NCBI RefSeq assembly: GCF_030316825.1
Contig: NZ_JASZYU010000001.1
Location: forward strand, 1,364,001-1,428,000
Direction of reading: 5' to 3'
Source of the DNA: Variovorax fucosicus
GTDB lineage: Bacteria > Pseudomonadota > Gammaproteobacteria > Burkholderiales > Burkholderiaceae_C
DNA length: 64,000 bases
The position numbers were made by a program, and so were the translations under genes. Positions 1 through 9,772 of the stretch are shown in pieces. The notes beneath the pieces are model-generated. The model did no database searches, was not told the DNA's origin, and saw nothing but the letters and a program-made list of their open reading frames with translations. The stretch's first letter is position 1. Each line of letters starts with the position of its first letter.

Positions 1-1
1 C

Positions 2-499
2 ACGCTGTGGGTGGTCACCGAGTTCACGCCGCTGGGCCGCGCGCTCTACGTGATCGGCGCGAATCCGAAGGCGGCGCAGCTCAATGGCATTTCGGTACGC
101 CGGCATGTGATGGGTGCGTTTGTCGCCTCGGGGCTGCTGTCGGGCTTTGCGGGCGTGCTGCTGGCCTCGCGGCTGCAGATCGGGCAGGCCAGCGTGGGGC
201 TCGAATTCCTGCTGCCGGCGCTGGTCGGCGCCTTTCTCGGCTCCACCACCATCCGCCCCGGCCGCGTGAATGTCTGGGGCACGCTGGTGGGCGTTGCGAT
301 TCTCGCCATCGGCATTTCGGGCATCCAGCAGTTCGGCGGCGCCTTCTATGTGGAGCCGCTGTTCAACGGGCTGACGCTGCTGGTGTCCATCGGCATCGCC
401 GGCTGGGCGCAGCAGCGGCGCAACCGTTCGATCAAGCGGCGCATTGCCGAGCGGCAGCTCGACCATGCGGCACCGGTTCCCTCAACCCCGTCGAAATGA
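2..499 (+). CDS. Sugar-type ABC transporter permease, C-terminal part (5' end outside window)
   Basis: The reading frame is open at the left edge, so only about the last 165 residues are present. They contain the family's typical ERFTxLGRxxYxxGxNxxAAxLxGI-like stretch (here TEFTPLGRALYVIGANPKAAQLNGISV) split over residues 5-31, followed by several hydrophobic membrane segments, as in RbsC/XylH-type permeases (BPD_transp_2 family). It would form part of the inner-membrane channel of a high-affinity importer. The binding-protein gene starts 31 bp downstream on the same strand, so the two are most likely one operon whose ATPase lies to the left. The substrate cannot be read from the sequence. 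Confidence 0.88.
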   Translation, partial: TLWVVTEFTPLGRALYVIGANPKAAQLNGISVRRHVMGAFVASGLLSGFAGVLLASRLQIGQASVGLEFLLPALVGAFLGSTTIRPGRVNVWGTLVGVAILAIGISGIQQFGGAFYVEPLFNGLTLLVSIGIAGWAQQRRNRSIKRRIAERQLDHAAPVPSTPSK

Positions 500-530
500 A
501 GACGGCCCCCTGCAACCACTGGAGACAAGC

Positions 531-1646
531 ATGAAGAAGAGTGTTCTCGCGCGCACGGCGGCCGCCGTGCTGGCCCTGTGCGCCGCAGCCACGCTGACGA
601 CCAAGGCGATGGCCGACGATTTTCTCGATGCCGCGAAAAAGAAAGTCGACGTCGCCACCATGACCAAGGAGAAGTGGGACGGTCCCACCACCGGCCCCAA
701 GGCCAGCGCCGGCAAGACCATCGTCTTCGTCGCGGGCGACATGAAGAACGGCGGCATCGTCGGCGTCAGCAAGGGCGTGGAGGAAGCGGGCCGCGCCATC
801 GGCTGGACCGTGCGCGTGATCGACGGACAGGGCACGGTCAGCGGGCGCACCGCCGCGCTCAACCAGGCGCTGGCCGTCAAGCCCGCGGGCATCGTGGTCG
901 GCGGCTTCGACACGACCGAGCAGAAGGCAGCCTTTTCGGGCGCGGCCAAGTCGGGCATTCCGCTGGTCGGCTGGCACTCGGGCGAACAGCCCGGCCCGAA
1001 CGACAAGGCCGGCCTCTACGCCAACGTGACCACCGTGACCGACGACGTGGCCGATGTCGCCGCCTCGTGGGTGGTGGCCGATTCGGGCGGCAAGGCGGGC
1101 GTGGTGATCTTCACCGATTCGCAATACGCCATTGCGCTCTACAAGGCACGCGCGATGGAGGCGGTGATCAAGAAGTGCGGCGGCTGCACCGTGCTGAGCT
1201 TCGAGGACAGCCCGATCTCCGAAAGCTCCACCCGCATGCCGCAGCTCACCACCTCGCTGCTGCAGCGCTTCGGCGACAAGTGGACCCATTCGCTGGCCAT
1301 CAACGACCTGTACTTCGACTTCATGGGCCCCTCGCTCACGGCGGCGGGCAAGAAGGGCGACGGCTCACCCAAGGCCGTGTCGGCCGGCGACGGCTCGGAA
1401 GCGGCTTACCAGCGCATCCGCACGCAGCGCTTCCAGGCCGGCACCGTGCCGGAGCCCCTGAACATGCAGGGCTGGCAGATCGTCGACGAGCTCAATCGCG
1501 CCTTCAGCAAGGAGAAGTGGTCGGGCTATGTGCCCAAGGTGCACCTCGTGACCGTGGGCAACGTGGGCAAGGACGGCGGGCCGAAGAACGTGTTCGACCC
1601 CGACAACGGTTACCGCACGCAGTACAAGACGCTGTGGGGCAAGTGA
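531..1646 (+). CDS. Periplasmic sugar-type ABC transporter substrate-binding protein
   Basis: A 371-residue protein with an N-terminal signal peptide (MKKSVLARTAAAVLALCAAA, cleavage near TKAMADD). The mature part has the two-lobe periplasmic-binding fold of the RbsB-like family (Peripla_BP_4): the KTIVFVAGDMKNGG first strand, the GRTAALNQALAVKPAGIVVGG segment and a GYVPKVHLVT-type C-terminal region. The start is the ATG after GGAGAC (521-526). It follows a permease gene by 31 bp and probably delivers a sugar or polyol to that permease. The roughly 60-residue lead-in before the first beta strand is longer than in RbsB. Ligand unknown. Confidence 0.85.
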   Translation: MKKSVLARTAAAVLALCAAATLTTKAMADDFLDAAKKKVDVATMTKEKWDGPTTGPKASAGKTIVFVAGDMKNGGIVGVSKGVEEAGRAIGWTVRVIDGQGTVSGRTAALNQALAVKPAGIVVGGFDTTEQKAAFSGAAKSGIPLVGWHSGEQPGPNDKAGLYANVTTVTDDVADVAASWVVADSGGKAGVVIFTDSQYAIALYKARAMEAVIKKCGGCTVLSFEDSPISESSTRMPQLTTSLLQRFGDKWTHSLAINDLYFDFMGPSLTAAGKKGDGSPKAVSAGDGSEAAYQRIRTQRFQAGTVPEPLNMQGWQIVDELNRAFSKEKWSGYVPKVHLVTVGNVGKDGGPKNVFDPDNGYRTQYKTLWGK

Positions 1647-1760
1647 GGCGCTCGTGAGGCATCGTCGCCCGGCCGGCAGGACCGGCTGGGCGCGGGCTGC
1701 CGACAGCCTGCGGGCGGGGGGGCGGTGGAGATCGGAGAACGAGGGTTTCTTTCTACTTCT

Positions 1761-1786
1761 CAATTAAGTTGCACACAATTTAATTG
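1761..1786. promoter_or_regulatory. OhrR operator
   Basis: A 26-bp imperfect palindrome: CAATTAA (1761-1767) and its exact complement TTAATTG (1780-1786), with inner TTG/CAA pairs. This AT-rich dyad with CAATTAA-type arms matches the known style of OhrR boxes. It overlaps the -35 element of the ohrR promoter, as expected for an autorepressor. Confidence 0.8.
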
Positions 1787-1797
1787 CCAGCTACAAT
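1769..1797 (+). promoter_or_regulatory. ohrR promoter, probably giving a leaderless mRNA
   Basis: TTGCAC at 1769-1774 and TACAAT at 1792-1797, separated by 17 bp, form a good sigma-70 promoter. The ATG of ohrR is at 1804, six bases after the -10 hexamer, so the predicted transcription start falls on or next to the start codon and no Shine-Dalgarno site is present. Confidence 0.7.
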
Positions 1798-1803
1798 TCA
1801 GCC

Positions 1804-2256
1804 ATGCGCACCGCACCCACCTCCGACGACCTGCTGAAGCTCGACAACCAGTTGTGCTTCGCGGTGTATTCGGCGTCGCTCGCGATGACGCGTCTGTACA
1901 AGCCGCTGCTCGAAAAGCTCAACCTCACCTATCCGCAATACCTCGTCATGCTCGCGCTCTGGGAGCGCGACGGGTTGATGGTGTCGGAGCTTGGCACGCA
2001 GTTGTCACTTGACTCTGGCACGCTCACGCCGCTGCTCAAGCGGCTCGAGACCAACGGGCTCGTGTCCCGGCTGCGCGACGTGGCAGACGAGCGGCGCGTG
2101 CACGTCACGCTCACGCCGGCGGGGCGCAAGCTCAAGGCCCAGGCCGCGAGCGTCCCGGGTTGCCTGCTGGCAGCGAGTCAGTGCTCCATTTCGGAACTGA
2201 TGGGGCTCACGCGCCAGTTGCAGACGCTGCGCGACCGCGTGAAGGCGGCCGCCTGA
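1804..2256 (+). CDS. ohrR: Organic hydroperoxide-sensing MarR-family repressor OhrR
   Basis: A 150-residue MarR-type winged-helix protein. The reactive cysteine of OhrR proteins is at Cys18 in NQLCFAVYSA, and further cysteines at 120 and 127 (VPGCLLAASQC) fit the two-cysteine OhrR type, in which peroxide oxidation of the N-terminal Cys gives an inter-subunit disulfide and releases DNA. The DNA-binding wing region is around residues 60-105 (DERRVHVTLTPAGR). It is followed 66 bp later by ohr, its standard target, and preceded by an OhrR-type operator, so it very likely represses itself and ohr. Length is normal for the family. Confidence 0.95.
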   Translation: MRTAPTSDDLLKLDNQLCFAVYSASLAMTRLYKPLLEKLNLTYPQYLVMLALWERDGLMVSELGTQLSLDSGTLTPLLKRLETNGLVSRLRDVADERRVHVTLTPAGRKLKAQAASVPGCLLAASQCSISELMGLTRQLQTLRDRVKAAA

Positions 2257-2258
2257 TT

Positions 2259-2282
2259 TTTTCCTGTTTCTTTTCCTGTTTC
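2259..2282. repeat. 12-bp tandem duplication in a pyrimidine tract between ohrR and ohr
   Basis: TTTTCCTGTTTC occurs twice in direct succession (2259-2270 and 2271-2282) inside a pyrimidine-rich stretch running to about 2293. No operator dyad is seen here, so ohr is probably co-transcribed from the ohrR promoter. A clear ribosome site (AAGGAA) precedes ohr. Confidence 0.6.
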
Positions 2283-2322
2283 TCTTTCTCTCTCACCACC
2301 ACTCCAACCAAAGGAAATCACC

Positions 2323-2748
2323 ATGACGACAAAACTCGACAAAGTGCTCTACACCGCCGAAGCCCACACCACCGGTGGCCGCGACGGCGCGGGCAAGTCC
2401 AGCGACGGCGCAATCGACGTGCAACTGAGCTCGCCCGGTTCGGGCAAGCCGGGCACCAACCCCGAGCAGCTGTTCGCGGTCGGCTATGCCGCCTGCTTCA
2501 TCGGCGCGATGAAGGCCGTGGGCCCGAAGATCAGCGTGAAGGTGCCGGACGACGTGGCCATCGACTCCAAGGTTTCCCTCGGCCCGACGAACGGCGGCGC
2601 GGCCTACGGCATCTCGGTCAAGCTGGCGATCACGCTGCCGGGCCTGGATGACGCACAGAAGAAGCTGCTGGTCGAAACCGCACACAAGGTGTGCCCCTAC
2701 TCGAACGCCACGCGCGGCAACATCGACGTCGATCTCGAAATCGTCTGA
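2323..2748 (+). CDS. ohr: Organic hydroperoxide reductase Ohr
   Basis: A 141-residue OsmC/Ohr-family thiol peroxidase that reduces organic hydroperoxides, classically with lipoylated partners. The redox pair is visible as Cys58 (YAACFIGAM) and Cys124 (KVCPYSNATRGN), with the active-site Arg20 and Glu49 also present. The N-terminal KVLYTAEAHTTGGRDG is typical of Ohr and not of OsmC. It sits directly after ohrR and is followed by a strong terminator, which defines a two-gene peroxide-response unit. Cytoplasmic; length normal. Confidence 0.97.
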   Translation: MTTKLDKVLYTAEAHTTGGRDGAGKSSDGAIDVQLSSPGSGKPGTNPEQLFAVGYAACFIGAMKAVGPKISVKVPDDVAIDSKVSLGPTNGGAAYGISVKLAITLPGLDDAQKKLLVETAHKVCPYSNATRGNIDVDLEIV

Positions 2749-2771
2749 TCCGGCGCCGGGCCCTGCGCCCG

Positions 2772-2813
2772 AAGCCCGCGGCCGTCGCCGATGCGACGCC
2801 CGCGGGCTTTTTT
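2772..2813 (+). terminator. Rho-independent terminator after ohr
   Basis: AAGCCCGCG (2772-2780) pairs with CGCGGGCTT (2801-2809), and the stem runs into a T tract at 2808-2813. Confidence 0.85.
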
Positions 2814-2850
2814 GCATGCGCTTGTCGCGCGGCTGCGCTAAGGTGGGCGC

Positions 2851-3945
2851 ATGAGCACCACCACCCTCCTCATCCGCAAGGACGCGCTCGGCACCACGCG
2901 CCTGCACACCACCGAAGACGCACCTCTCGCCGAGGGCCAGGTACGGGTTCGCGTCGAGTCCTTCGCGCTGACCTCCAACAACATCACCTACGCCGCCTTC
3001 GGCGCCGCGATGAACTACTGGGGGTTCTTTCCGAGCGCCGAAGAAGGTTTCGGCGTGATTCCGGTGTGGGGCTTCGGCACCGTGGCGCAATCGCTGCATC
3101 CCGGCGTGGCGGTAGGCGAGCGGCTGTATGGCTACTTCCCGATGGCGGACCAGGTGGTGCTGCAGCCGGATCGGCTCCGGCCCGACGGCTTCTTCGACGC
3201 GGCGCCGCACCGTGCCGAGCTGCACGCGGTCTACAACCGCTACACGCGCTGCAACAAAGATCCGTTCTACACCGCCGACACCGAAGACATCCAGGCGCTG
3301 CTGCGGCCGCTGTTCATCACGTCGTGGCTGATCGACGACTTTCTGGCCGACAACGACTTCTTCGAGGCCGACACCATCCTGGTGTCGAGCGCTTCGAGCA
3401 AGACGGCCTACGGCACGGCCTTCCAGCTGGCGCAGCGGCCCGGCCTCGAGGTGGTCGGCCTCACGTCGGCAGGCAACAAGCTGTTCTGCGAAAGCCTGGG
3501 CTGCTACAGCCGGGTGATCAGCTACGACGAGCTGGAGCTGGTTCCGAGCGACGCGGCGAGCGTGTATGTCGACTTCGCGGGCAATGCGGCGCTGCGGCTC
3601 GCCGTCCACACCCGTTTCGTCAACCTGCGCTACAGCAGCTCGATCGGCGGCACCCACGTTGAACAGCTGGGCGGGGCCAAGGACTTGCCGGGCCCGCGCG
3701 CCACGCTGTTCTTTGCGCCGGCGCAAATCAAGAAGCGCACCGAGGAGTGGGGCTCAGCCGGCCTTGGCGAGCGCATGCTGAAAGCCTGGACGACCTTCAT
3801 CGCGCAGGTCACCGACCCGGCGGCGCCCTGGCTGGTGGCCGACCTCCACCGCGGGCCGGAGGCCGTGCAGGTGGCCTACCTCGAAGTGCTGGGCGGCCAC
3901 GGCCACCCGCGCGTGGGACACATGCTGTCGCTGATCAAGCCGTAG
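2851..3945 (+). CDS. DUF2855 family protein
   Basis: A 364-residue protein of the DUF2855 family, whose members resemble the N-terminal part of zinc-free medium-chain dehydrogenases/quinone oxidoreductases. Seen in the sequence: the GroES-like opening (EGQVRVRVESFALTSNN split around residues 28-45), the GFGTVAQSLHPGVAVGERLYGYFP segment, and a mid-protein stretch LVSSASSKTAYGTAFQLAQ that sits where a nucleotide-binding fold would start. The classical GxGxxG is not obvious, so cofactor use is open. The ATG at 2851 is preceded by AAGG. The downstream kinase gene srkA is 34 bp away on the same strand. The reaction is unknown. Confidence 0.85.
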   Translation: MSTTTLLIRKDALGTTRLHTTEDAPLAEGQVRVRVESFALTSNNITYAAFGAAMNYWGFFPSAEEGFGVIPVWGFGTVAQSLHPGVAVGERLYGYFPMADQVVLQPDRLRPDGFFDAAPHRAELHAVYNRYTRCNKDPFYTADTEDIQALLRPLFITSWLIDDFLADNDFFEADTILVSSASSKTAYGTAFQLAQRPGLEVVGLTSAGNKLFCESLGCYSRVISYDELELVPSDAASVYVDFAGNAALRLAVHTRFVNLRYSSSIGGTHVEQLGGAKDLPGPRATLFFAPAQIKKRTEEWGSAGLGERMLKAWTTFIAQVTDPAAPWLVADLHRGPEAVQVAYLEVLGGHGHPRVGHMLSLIKP

Positions 3946-3979
3946 CGGCCGAATGCGGCCGGGCGCGACAATGGCCCGG

Positions 3980-5038
3980 ATGCAACCAGACCAACCCGGC
4001 GCCACGCCCGCCTCTCCTGCGCCGTCGTCCACCCACCCATACCAATCGCTCACGCCCGACGTGGTGCTCGACGCCCTGGCCACGCTCGACCTGCACGGCG
4101 ACGGCCGCTTGCAGGCACTGAGCTCCTACGAAAACCGGGTCTACCAGATCCACCTGGAAGACCGCAGCATCGTGGTCGCCAAGTTCTACCGGCCGGGCCG
4201 CTGGAGCGAGGCACAGATCCTCGAGGAACACGCCTTCTCGGCCGAGCTCACCGCGGCCGAAGTGCCGGCCGTGGCGCCGCTCGAACTGAAAGGCGCGACG
4301 CTGCACGAACACGCCGGCTTTGCGTTCAGCGTGAGCCCGTACCGCGGTGGCCGCCCGCCCGAGCTGGACGACTTCGAGGTGCTCGAATGGATCGGCCGCT
4401 TTCTAGCGCGCATCCACACCGTGGGCGGCAAGCAGCCGTTCGCGACGCGGCCGGCACTCGACCTGCAGAGCTTCGGCATCGCGTCGCGCGACTGGCTGCT
4501 GGGCCACGACAAGATTCCGCTCGACGTGCAGGGCCTGTGGGAGAAGCACTGCAACCAGGCGCTCGAGCTGATCGCAGCCACAGCCCTCGCCACGGATGCC
4601 AAGGGCGCCTTCGGCACCGAATTCAGGAGCCTGCGCCTGCACGGCGACTGCCACCCCGGCAACATCCTCTGGACACCCACCGACCGCCCCGATGGCGGCC
4701 CGCACTTTGTCGACCTGGACGACGCCCGCACCGGTTTCGCGGTGCAGGATCTGTGGATGCTGCTGTCGGGCGAGCGCGCCCAGCGCACCGGACAGCTCAG
4801 CGGCCTGCTCGAAGGCTACGAACAGTTCCGCGAGTTCGACCGGCGCGAGCTGGCGCTGATCGAACCGTTGCGCACGCTGCGCCTGATCCACTACAGCGCC
4901 TGGCTCGCGCGGCGCTGGCAGGACCCGATCTTCCCGATCAACTTTCCGTGGTTCGGCTCGAGCGACTACTGGAACGGGCAGGTGCAGATGCTGCAAGACC
5001 AGTGCGAGGCAATGGAAGAAGCACCGCTGTACTGTTGA
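3980..5038 (+). CDS. srkA: Stress response serine/threonine protein kinase SrkA (YihE/RdoA)
   Basis: A 352-residue APH/choline-kinase-fold protein. The SrkA signatures are all visible: SSYENRVYQI near the N-terminus (the nucleotide-binding segment of YihE), LHGDCHPGNILW (catalytic loop), FVDLDDARTG (metal-binding Asp) and the C-terminal WFGSSDYWNGQ. In E. coli SrkA counters stress-induced death downstream of Cpx. Start codons at 3953, 3971 and 3980 are in frame. I chose 3980 because GACAAT at 3967-3972 looks like a -10 box seven bases upstream, which would give a leaderless message. Convergent with htpG, 7 bp apart. Confidence 0.92.
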   Translation: MQPDQPGATPASPAPSSTHPYQSLTPDVVLDALATLDLHGDGRLQALSSYENRVYQIHLEDRSIVVAKFYRPGRWSEAQILEEHAFSAELTAAEVPAVAPLELKGATLHEHAGFAFSVSPYRGGRPPELDDFEVLEWIGRFLARIHTVGGKQPFATRPALDLQSFGIASRDWLLGHDKIPLDVQGLWEKHCNQALELIAATALATDAKGAFGTEFRSLRLHGDCHPGNILWTPTDRPDGGPHFVDLDDARTGFAVQDLWMLLSGERAQRTGQLSGLLEGYEQFREFDRRELALIEPLRTLRLIHYSAWLARRWQDPIFPINFPWFGSSDYWNGQVQMLQDQCEAMEEAPLYC

Positions 5039-5045
5039 AATCCGC

Positions 5046-7016
<1,971 letters not shown>

Positions 7017-7316
7017 GGGAGGGATGTTTTCAGGGTCGTGGGCCGGCACGGCTGCCGGCCCGGAAGTCAGGTGGTTGCGGCCGCCGCATTTTCAACGGCT
7101 GCCGCGGGCTCGTGATTGTCGGGCTTGTGGGCCCGGTAACGATTTCGGGCCGATCTGACGCTCCGGCGCGACAAAGAGCGTGCTTATTTAACAGATGTGA
7201 GTCGTAAGTTCACAAAACTGTCTCGATTTGTAGTCTTGCTCTTACATTCCACTTCGCCGACGGATTTTGGCTACGACCTTTGTCCAATTTACAACCCCTT
7301 TAAATATAGATTCATC
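7017..7316. other. Divergent intergenic region between htpG and the secreted-protein operon
   Basis: The left half is GC-rich and carries the htpG leader hairpin. From about 7185 the sequence becomes unusually AT-rich for this genome (stretches such as ACAAAACTGTCTCG and TTTAAATATAGATTC). No gene is convincing here. The upstream extension of the first fimbria-like ORF into this region looks non-coding. A TTGTCC (7280-7285) with TATAGA/TAAATA-like sequences at 7301-7310 could be a promoter for the operon, but spacing is not ideal and no Shine-Dalgarno is seen before the ATG at 7317. Confidence 0.45.
7040..7061 (-). other. Perfect hairpin in the htpG 5' leader
   Basis: GGGCCGGCA (7040-7048) and TGCCGGCCC (7053-7061) form a perfect 9-bp stem with a four-base loop, 24-45 bp before the htpG ATG. 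Too GC-rich to be a typical melting thermosensor. No T tract. Confidence 0.55.
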
Positions 7317-7964
7317 ATGAAAAGGCTCCTCCTGGTTTCCGCTCTCGCAGCGCTCGTGTCCCCGATGGCCGCACTGGCCGAGAGCGCCATGGTTGCGCCG
7401 GCCGCCGCCGCTGCAACGGCATCTGCGAAGCTCGACTTCCGCATCGTCGTGCCGCGCGTGCTGTTTCTGCAGGTCGGCACCGGCACTAACTTCGTCGCCA
7501 ACGCCGGCGTCGATCTGATCGACTTCGCAGTGCCGGCCGCCAACGTCGGCGACGGCACGGTCGTGGCGGCCACGGCCGCCAGCGGCAACCTGACCAACGG
7601 CGCTGTCACCGTGCGTGTCATGGGCAACGGCGCCAGCACGATCTCGCTCAACTCGGCCACCACCGGCGCCATGAACAATGGCGCGGGCTCGACGGTCGGC
7701 TGGAACCGCATCGCGGTGGCTGCTGCCCCGCTGACGGCCGGCACCACGACCGGCTTCAACAACACCGGCATCGCCCACCCCGCCTTCCCCGCCTCGAACA
7801 CCGGCAACGGCACCGCCACCACGCTGAACGCCACCAACGGCGTAGTGCGCGAAGAAGGCAAGTGGACCTTTACCTACCTGAACCAGGACATCCTCGCAGC
7901 CGGCACCTACGGCGGCGTGAACACCAACGCCGGCCGTGTGACCTACACCGCCACGATGCCCTGA
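7317..7964 (+). CDS. Exported VGTGT-motif protein 1 (putative fimbria-like subunit)
   Basis: A 215-residue protein with a clean signal peptide (MKRLLLVSALAALVSPMAALAES). The mature part is Ala/Thr/Gly/Asn-rich, all-beta in character, without cysteines. It shares with the next two genes the stretch PRVLFLQVGTGTNF near its N-terminus. It ends in GRVTYTATMP, a pilin-like last strand, after AAGTYGGVNTNA, which recalls the GTY-x-D/G-x-V-T-V-T ending of archaic pilins such as CsuA/B or spore-coat-U proteins. I infer a structural subunit of a surface fibre assembled by the downstream chaperone-like and usher-like proteins. The family itself is not one I can name. First gene of a six-gene operon. Confidence 0.85.
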   Translation: MKRLLLVSALAALVSPMAALAESAMVAPAAAAATASAKLDFRIVVPRVLFLQVGTGTNFVANAGVDLIDFAVPAANVGDGTVVAATAASGNLTNGAVTVRVMGNGASTISLNSATTGAMNNGAGSTVGWNRIAVAAAPLTAGTTTGFNNTGIAHPAFPASNTGNGTATTLNATNGVVREEGKWTFTYLNQDILAAGTYGGVNTNAGRVTYTATMP

Positions 7965-7993
7965 GCATCCGCACCACCTGACGCCTGAACGCC

Positions 7994-8632
7994 ATGCGGA
8001 TCGAAGCGCGGCTGACACTGCTGGCCGCGCTGGCGACCGCGCTGGTGTCGGCCCATGCCGAATCGGATTTCGCCAGTGGGAACGGCGCGTCGCTGACGGC
8101 GACCGCGCGACTGGACTTCATCGTCACGATTCCGCGCGTGCTGTACCTGCGGGTCGGCACCGGCACCAGCTTCACGAGCGTCGGTACGGTCAATCTGATC
8201 GACATCACGGTGCCGGCGGCGGCGGTCGGTAACGGCGTGGCGGTCGCCGCCACCGGTGGCGACATCGGTGCCGGCGCGGTGACGGTGCGGGTGATGGGCA
8301 ACGGCGGCAACATCACACTCAACTCCAACACCACCGGCCCGCTCAACAACGGCGTGGCGGCGCAACAGATCGGCTGGAATCGCATCAATGTGGCGAGCGC
8401 GCCACTGGCCAGCACGACCAGCGGCTTCAACAACAGCGCAATCCCCCATCCAGCCTTCAATGCCACAGGCGGCGCCGGCACTGCGGTGCTGCTGACCGCC
8501 AGCAACAAGATGGTGCAGCAGGAGGGCCAGTGGACCTACAGCTATGCCAACACCGAAGCGGTGGCGGCGGGCACGTATGGCGGCGTGGGTGTCAACAATG
8601 GCCGGGTCACCTACACGGCCTCCATGCCATGA
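7994..8632 (+). CDS. Exported VGTGT-motif protein 2, paralogue of the preceding gene
   Basis: A 212-residue exported protein (signal peptide ends near LVSAHAES). It is collinear with the preceding gene product: IPRVLYLRVGTGTSF, then NLIDITVPAAAVGNG, GAVTVRVMGNGGNITLNS, TTGPLNNG, IGWNRINVASAPL, TSGFNNSAIPHPAF, EGQWTYSYANTEAVAAGTYGG and a GRVTYTASMP terminus. The pair therefore arose by tandem duplication and then diverged. Gap to the previous gene is 29 bp. Likely a second fibre subunit or an adaptor; function not shown. Confidence 0.85.
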   Translation: MRIEARLTLLAALATALVSAHAESDFASGNGASLTATARLDFIVTIPRVLYLRVGTGTSFTSVGTVNLIDITVPAAAVGNGVAVAATGGDIGAGAVTVRVMGNGGNITLNSNTTGPLNNGVAAQQIGWNRINVASAPLASTTSGFNNSAIPHPAFNATGGAGTAVLLTASNKMVQQEGQWTYSYANTEAVAAGTYGGVGVNNGRVTYTASMP

Positions 8633-8672
8633 TCGCCCGCGCAACGGACAATCGCACCCGGTGATACCTCCC

Positions 8673-9317
8673 ATGCTCCTGACGCTCCTGCCCATCCGTC
8701 CCGCTTCAGCGTGCGCGCTGGCGCTGTCCGGCCTGTTCGGCTGCAGCGCCGCACAGGCTTACCTGGTGGGCATCGGGGTGGGCACGCGTGCCCTCTACCT
8801 GCAGGTTGGCACCGGCACCTTCACCGGCACCTACCAGGGCGGCGGAACGCCGGGCGACAACACGACGATCAACACGGTGACCGCGACGGTCGGCGCGAGC
8901 GCGATCGGCAGCGGCGCGCAAACCATGTCGACCAACAGCACGGTCTCCAACAGCCCATACGACAACTTCGCGTTCTGCACCCCGGGCACCGGGCAGGTGT
9001 ACGTGGGCGGCTTTTATCGCTTGCCGAGCTTGACAGGCGCGAGCGCCACCTTGAGTGTCACGACGCCTCTCAATCTGGTCAACGCCAGCAGCGACACGAT
9101 CCCGTTCAGCACAATCTCGTGGGTGTCGGGCGGCGCCCAGGACGCCTCCGCCACGATTCCGAGCGGAACCTTCGCCGGCGGCTCGACGCAGACGCTGCTG
9201 TCGGTCGCACTCAACAACTGGTTCGAGAGTTGCCTCACCTTCAGCTATGCCAATGCGCAGCTGGCGCCGGCCGGGACCTTCACAGGCCGCGCCACCTACC
9301 AATTGGTCGCGCCATGA
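8673..9317 (+). CDS. Exported VGTGT-motif protein 3 (putative adaptor or tip subunit)
   Basis: A 214-residue product with a signal peptide (MLLTLLPIRPASACALALSG, cleavage near CSAAQAYL). It keeps the operon signature as TRALYLQVGTGTFTG directly after the signal peptide, and ends FSYANAQLAPAGTFTGRATYQLVAP, matching the pattern of the two upstream proteins. It differs by having two mature cysteines (NFAFCTPGTG and WFESCLTFSY) that may form a disulfide. I chose the ATG at 8673 because it begins the signal peptide; longer in-frame starts overlap the previous gene. Its stop overlaps the next start (ATGA), so the two are translationally coupled. Confidence 0.8.
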   Translation: MLLTLLPIRPASACALALSGLFGCSAAQAYLVGIGVGTRALYLQVGTGTFTGTYQGGGTPGDNTTINTVTATVGASAIGSGAQTMSTNSTVSNSPYDNFAFCTPGTGQVYVGGFYRLPSLTGASATLSVTTPLNLVNASSDTIPFSTISWVSGGAQDASATIPSGTFAGGSTQTLLSVALNNWFESCLTFSYANAQLAPAGTFTGRATYQLVAP

Positions 9318-9772
9318 AGCGGCTCCTTGCGCTGGCGCTGCTTGCCGCCTTGTTTTGGAGCACGGTGCAGGCCGCCACCTACCGCGTCGACGACACCGGC
9401 ACGGTGGTGAGCCAGCCTGTCACCCCCATGAAATGGCGCCAGCTGGTGCCGTCACGCGGCGGTGACAACACGGTCGAAGGCCAGCTCAACGTGGCGCTGC
9501 GCCTGAACCTGGCGAGCTGGCTCAACCGCCCGGCCCGCATCTACATGCTATTGGCGCCGACCGAGGGCGAACAACTCCAGGCCACCTGGCGCACCCAGGG
9601 CCGCCTGCTGCCCGGCGCGCTACGCAGCGGCGGCCGCACACTGGTGTACGACGGCCTGGTGCGCGACGCCATCTTGACCGAGACGATCCAGCTCAACCTG
9701 GTGGCCGACGGCCGCCTGCTGACGCGCGCGCAATCGCTCCAGTTCTATTTCGAGATCGAGGTATCGCCTTGA
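9314..9772 (+). CDS. Small exported protein of the fimbria-like operon
   Basis: A 152-residue protein with a signal peptide (MKRLLALALLAALFWSTVQAATY). The mature part looks beta-rich (NVALRLNLASWLNRPARIYMLL, TETIQLNLVADGRLL, LQFYFEIEVSP) with no cysteine and no recognisable domain. It lies between the subunit-like and chaperone-like genes, overlapping the former by ATGA and the latter by TTGA, so it is made in step with both. It could be a minor subunit, or a periplasmic accessory factor. I do not recognise the family. Confidence 0.75.
   Translation: MKRLLALALLAALFWSTVQAATYRVDDTGTVVSQPVTPMKWRQLVPSRGGDNTVEGQLNVALRLNLASWLNRPARIYMLLAPTEGEQLQATWRTQGRLLPGALRSGGRTLVYDGLVRDAILTETIQLNLVADGRLLTRAQSLQFYFEIEVSP

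Larger units (their letters stand above)
1647..1803. other. Intergenic region before ohrR
   Basis: GC-rich up to about 1735, then AT-rich. The AT-rich part holds the ohrR operator and promoter. No further gene is apparent. A GC-rich inverted stretch after the binding-protein stop lacks a T tract, so I do not call a terminator there. Confidence 0.5.

Noticed and set aside
1647..1735. A possible terminator after the first binding-protein gene
   Set aside because: GC-rich inverted blocks are present but there is no T tract.
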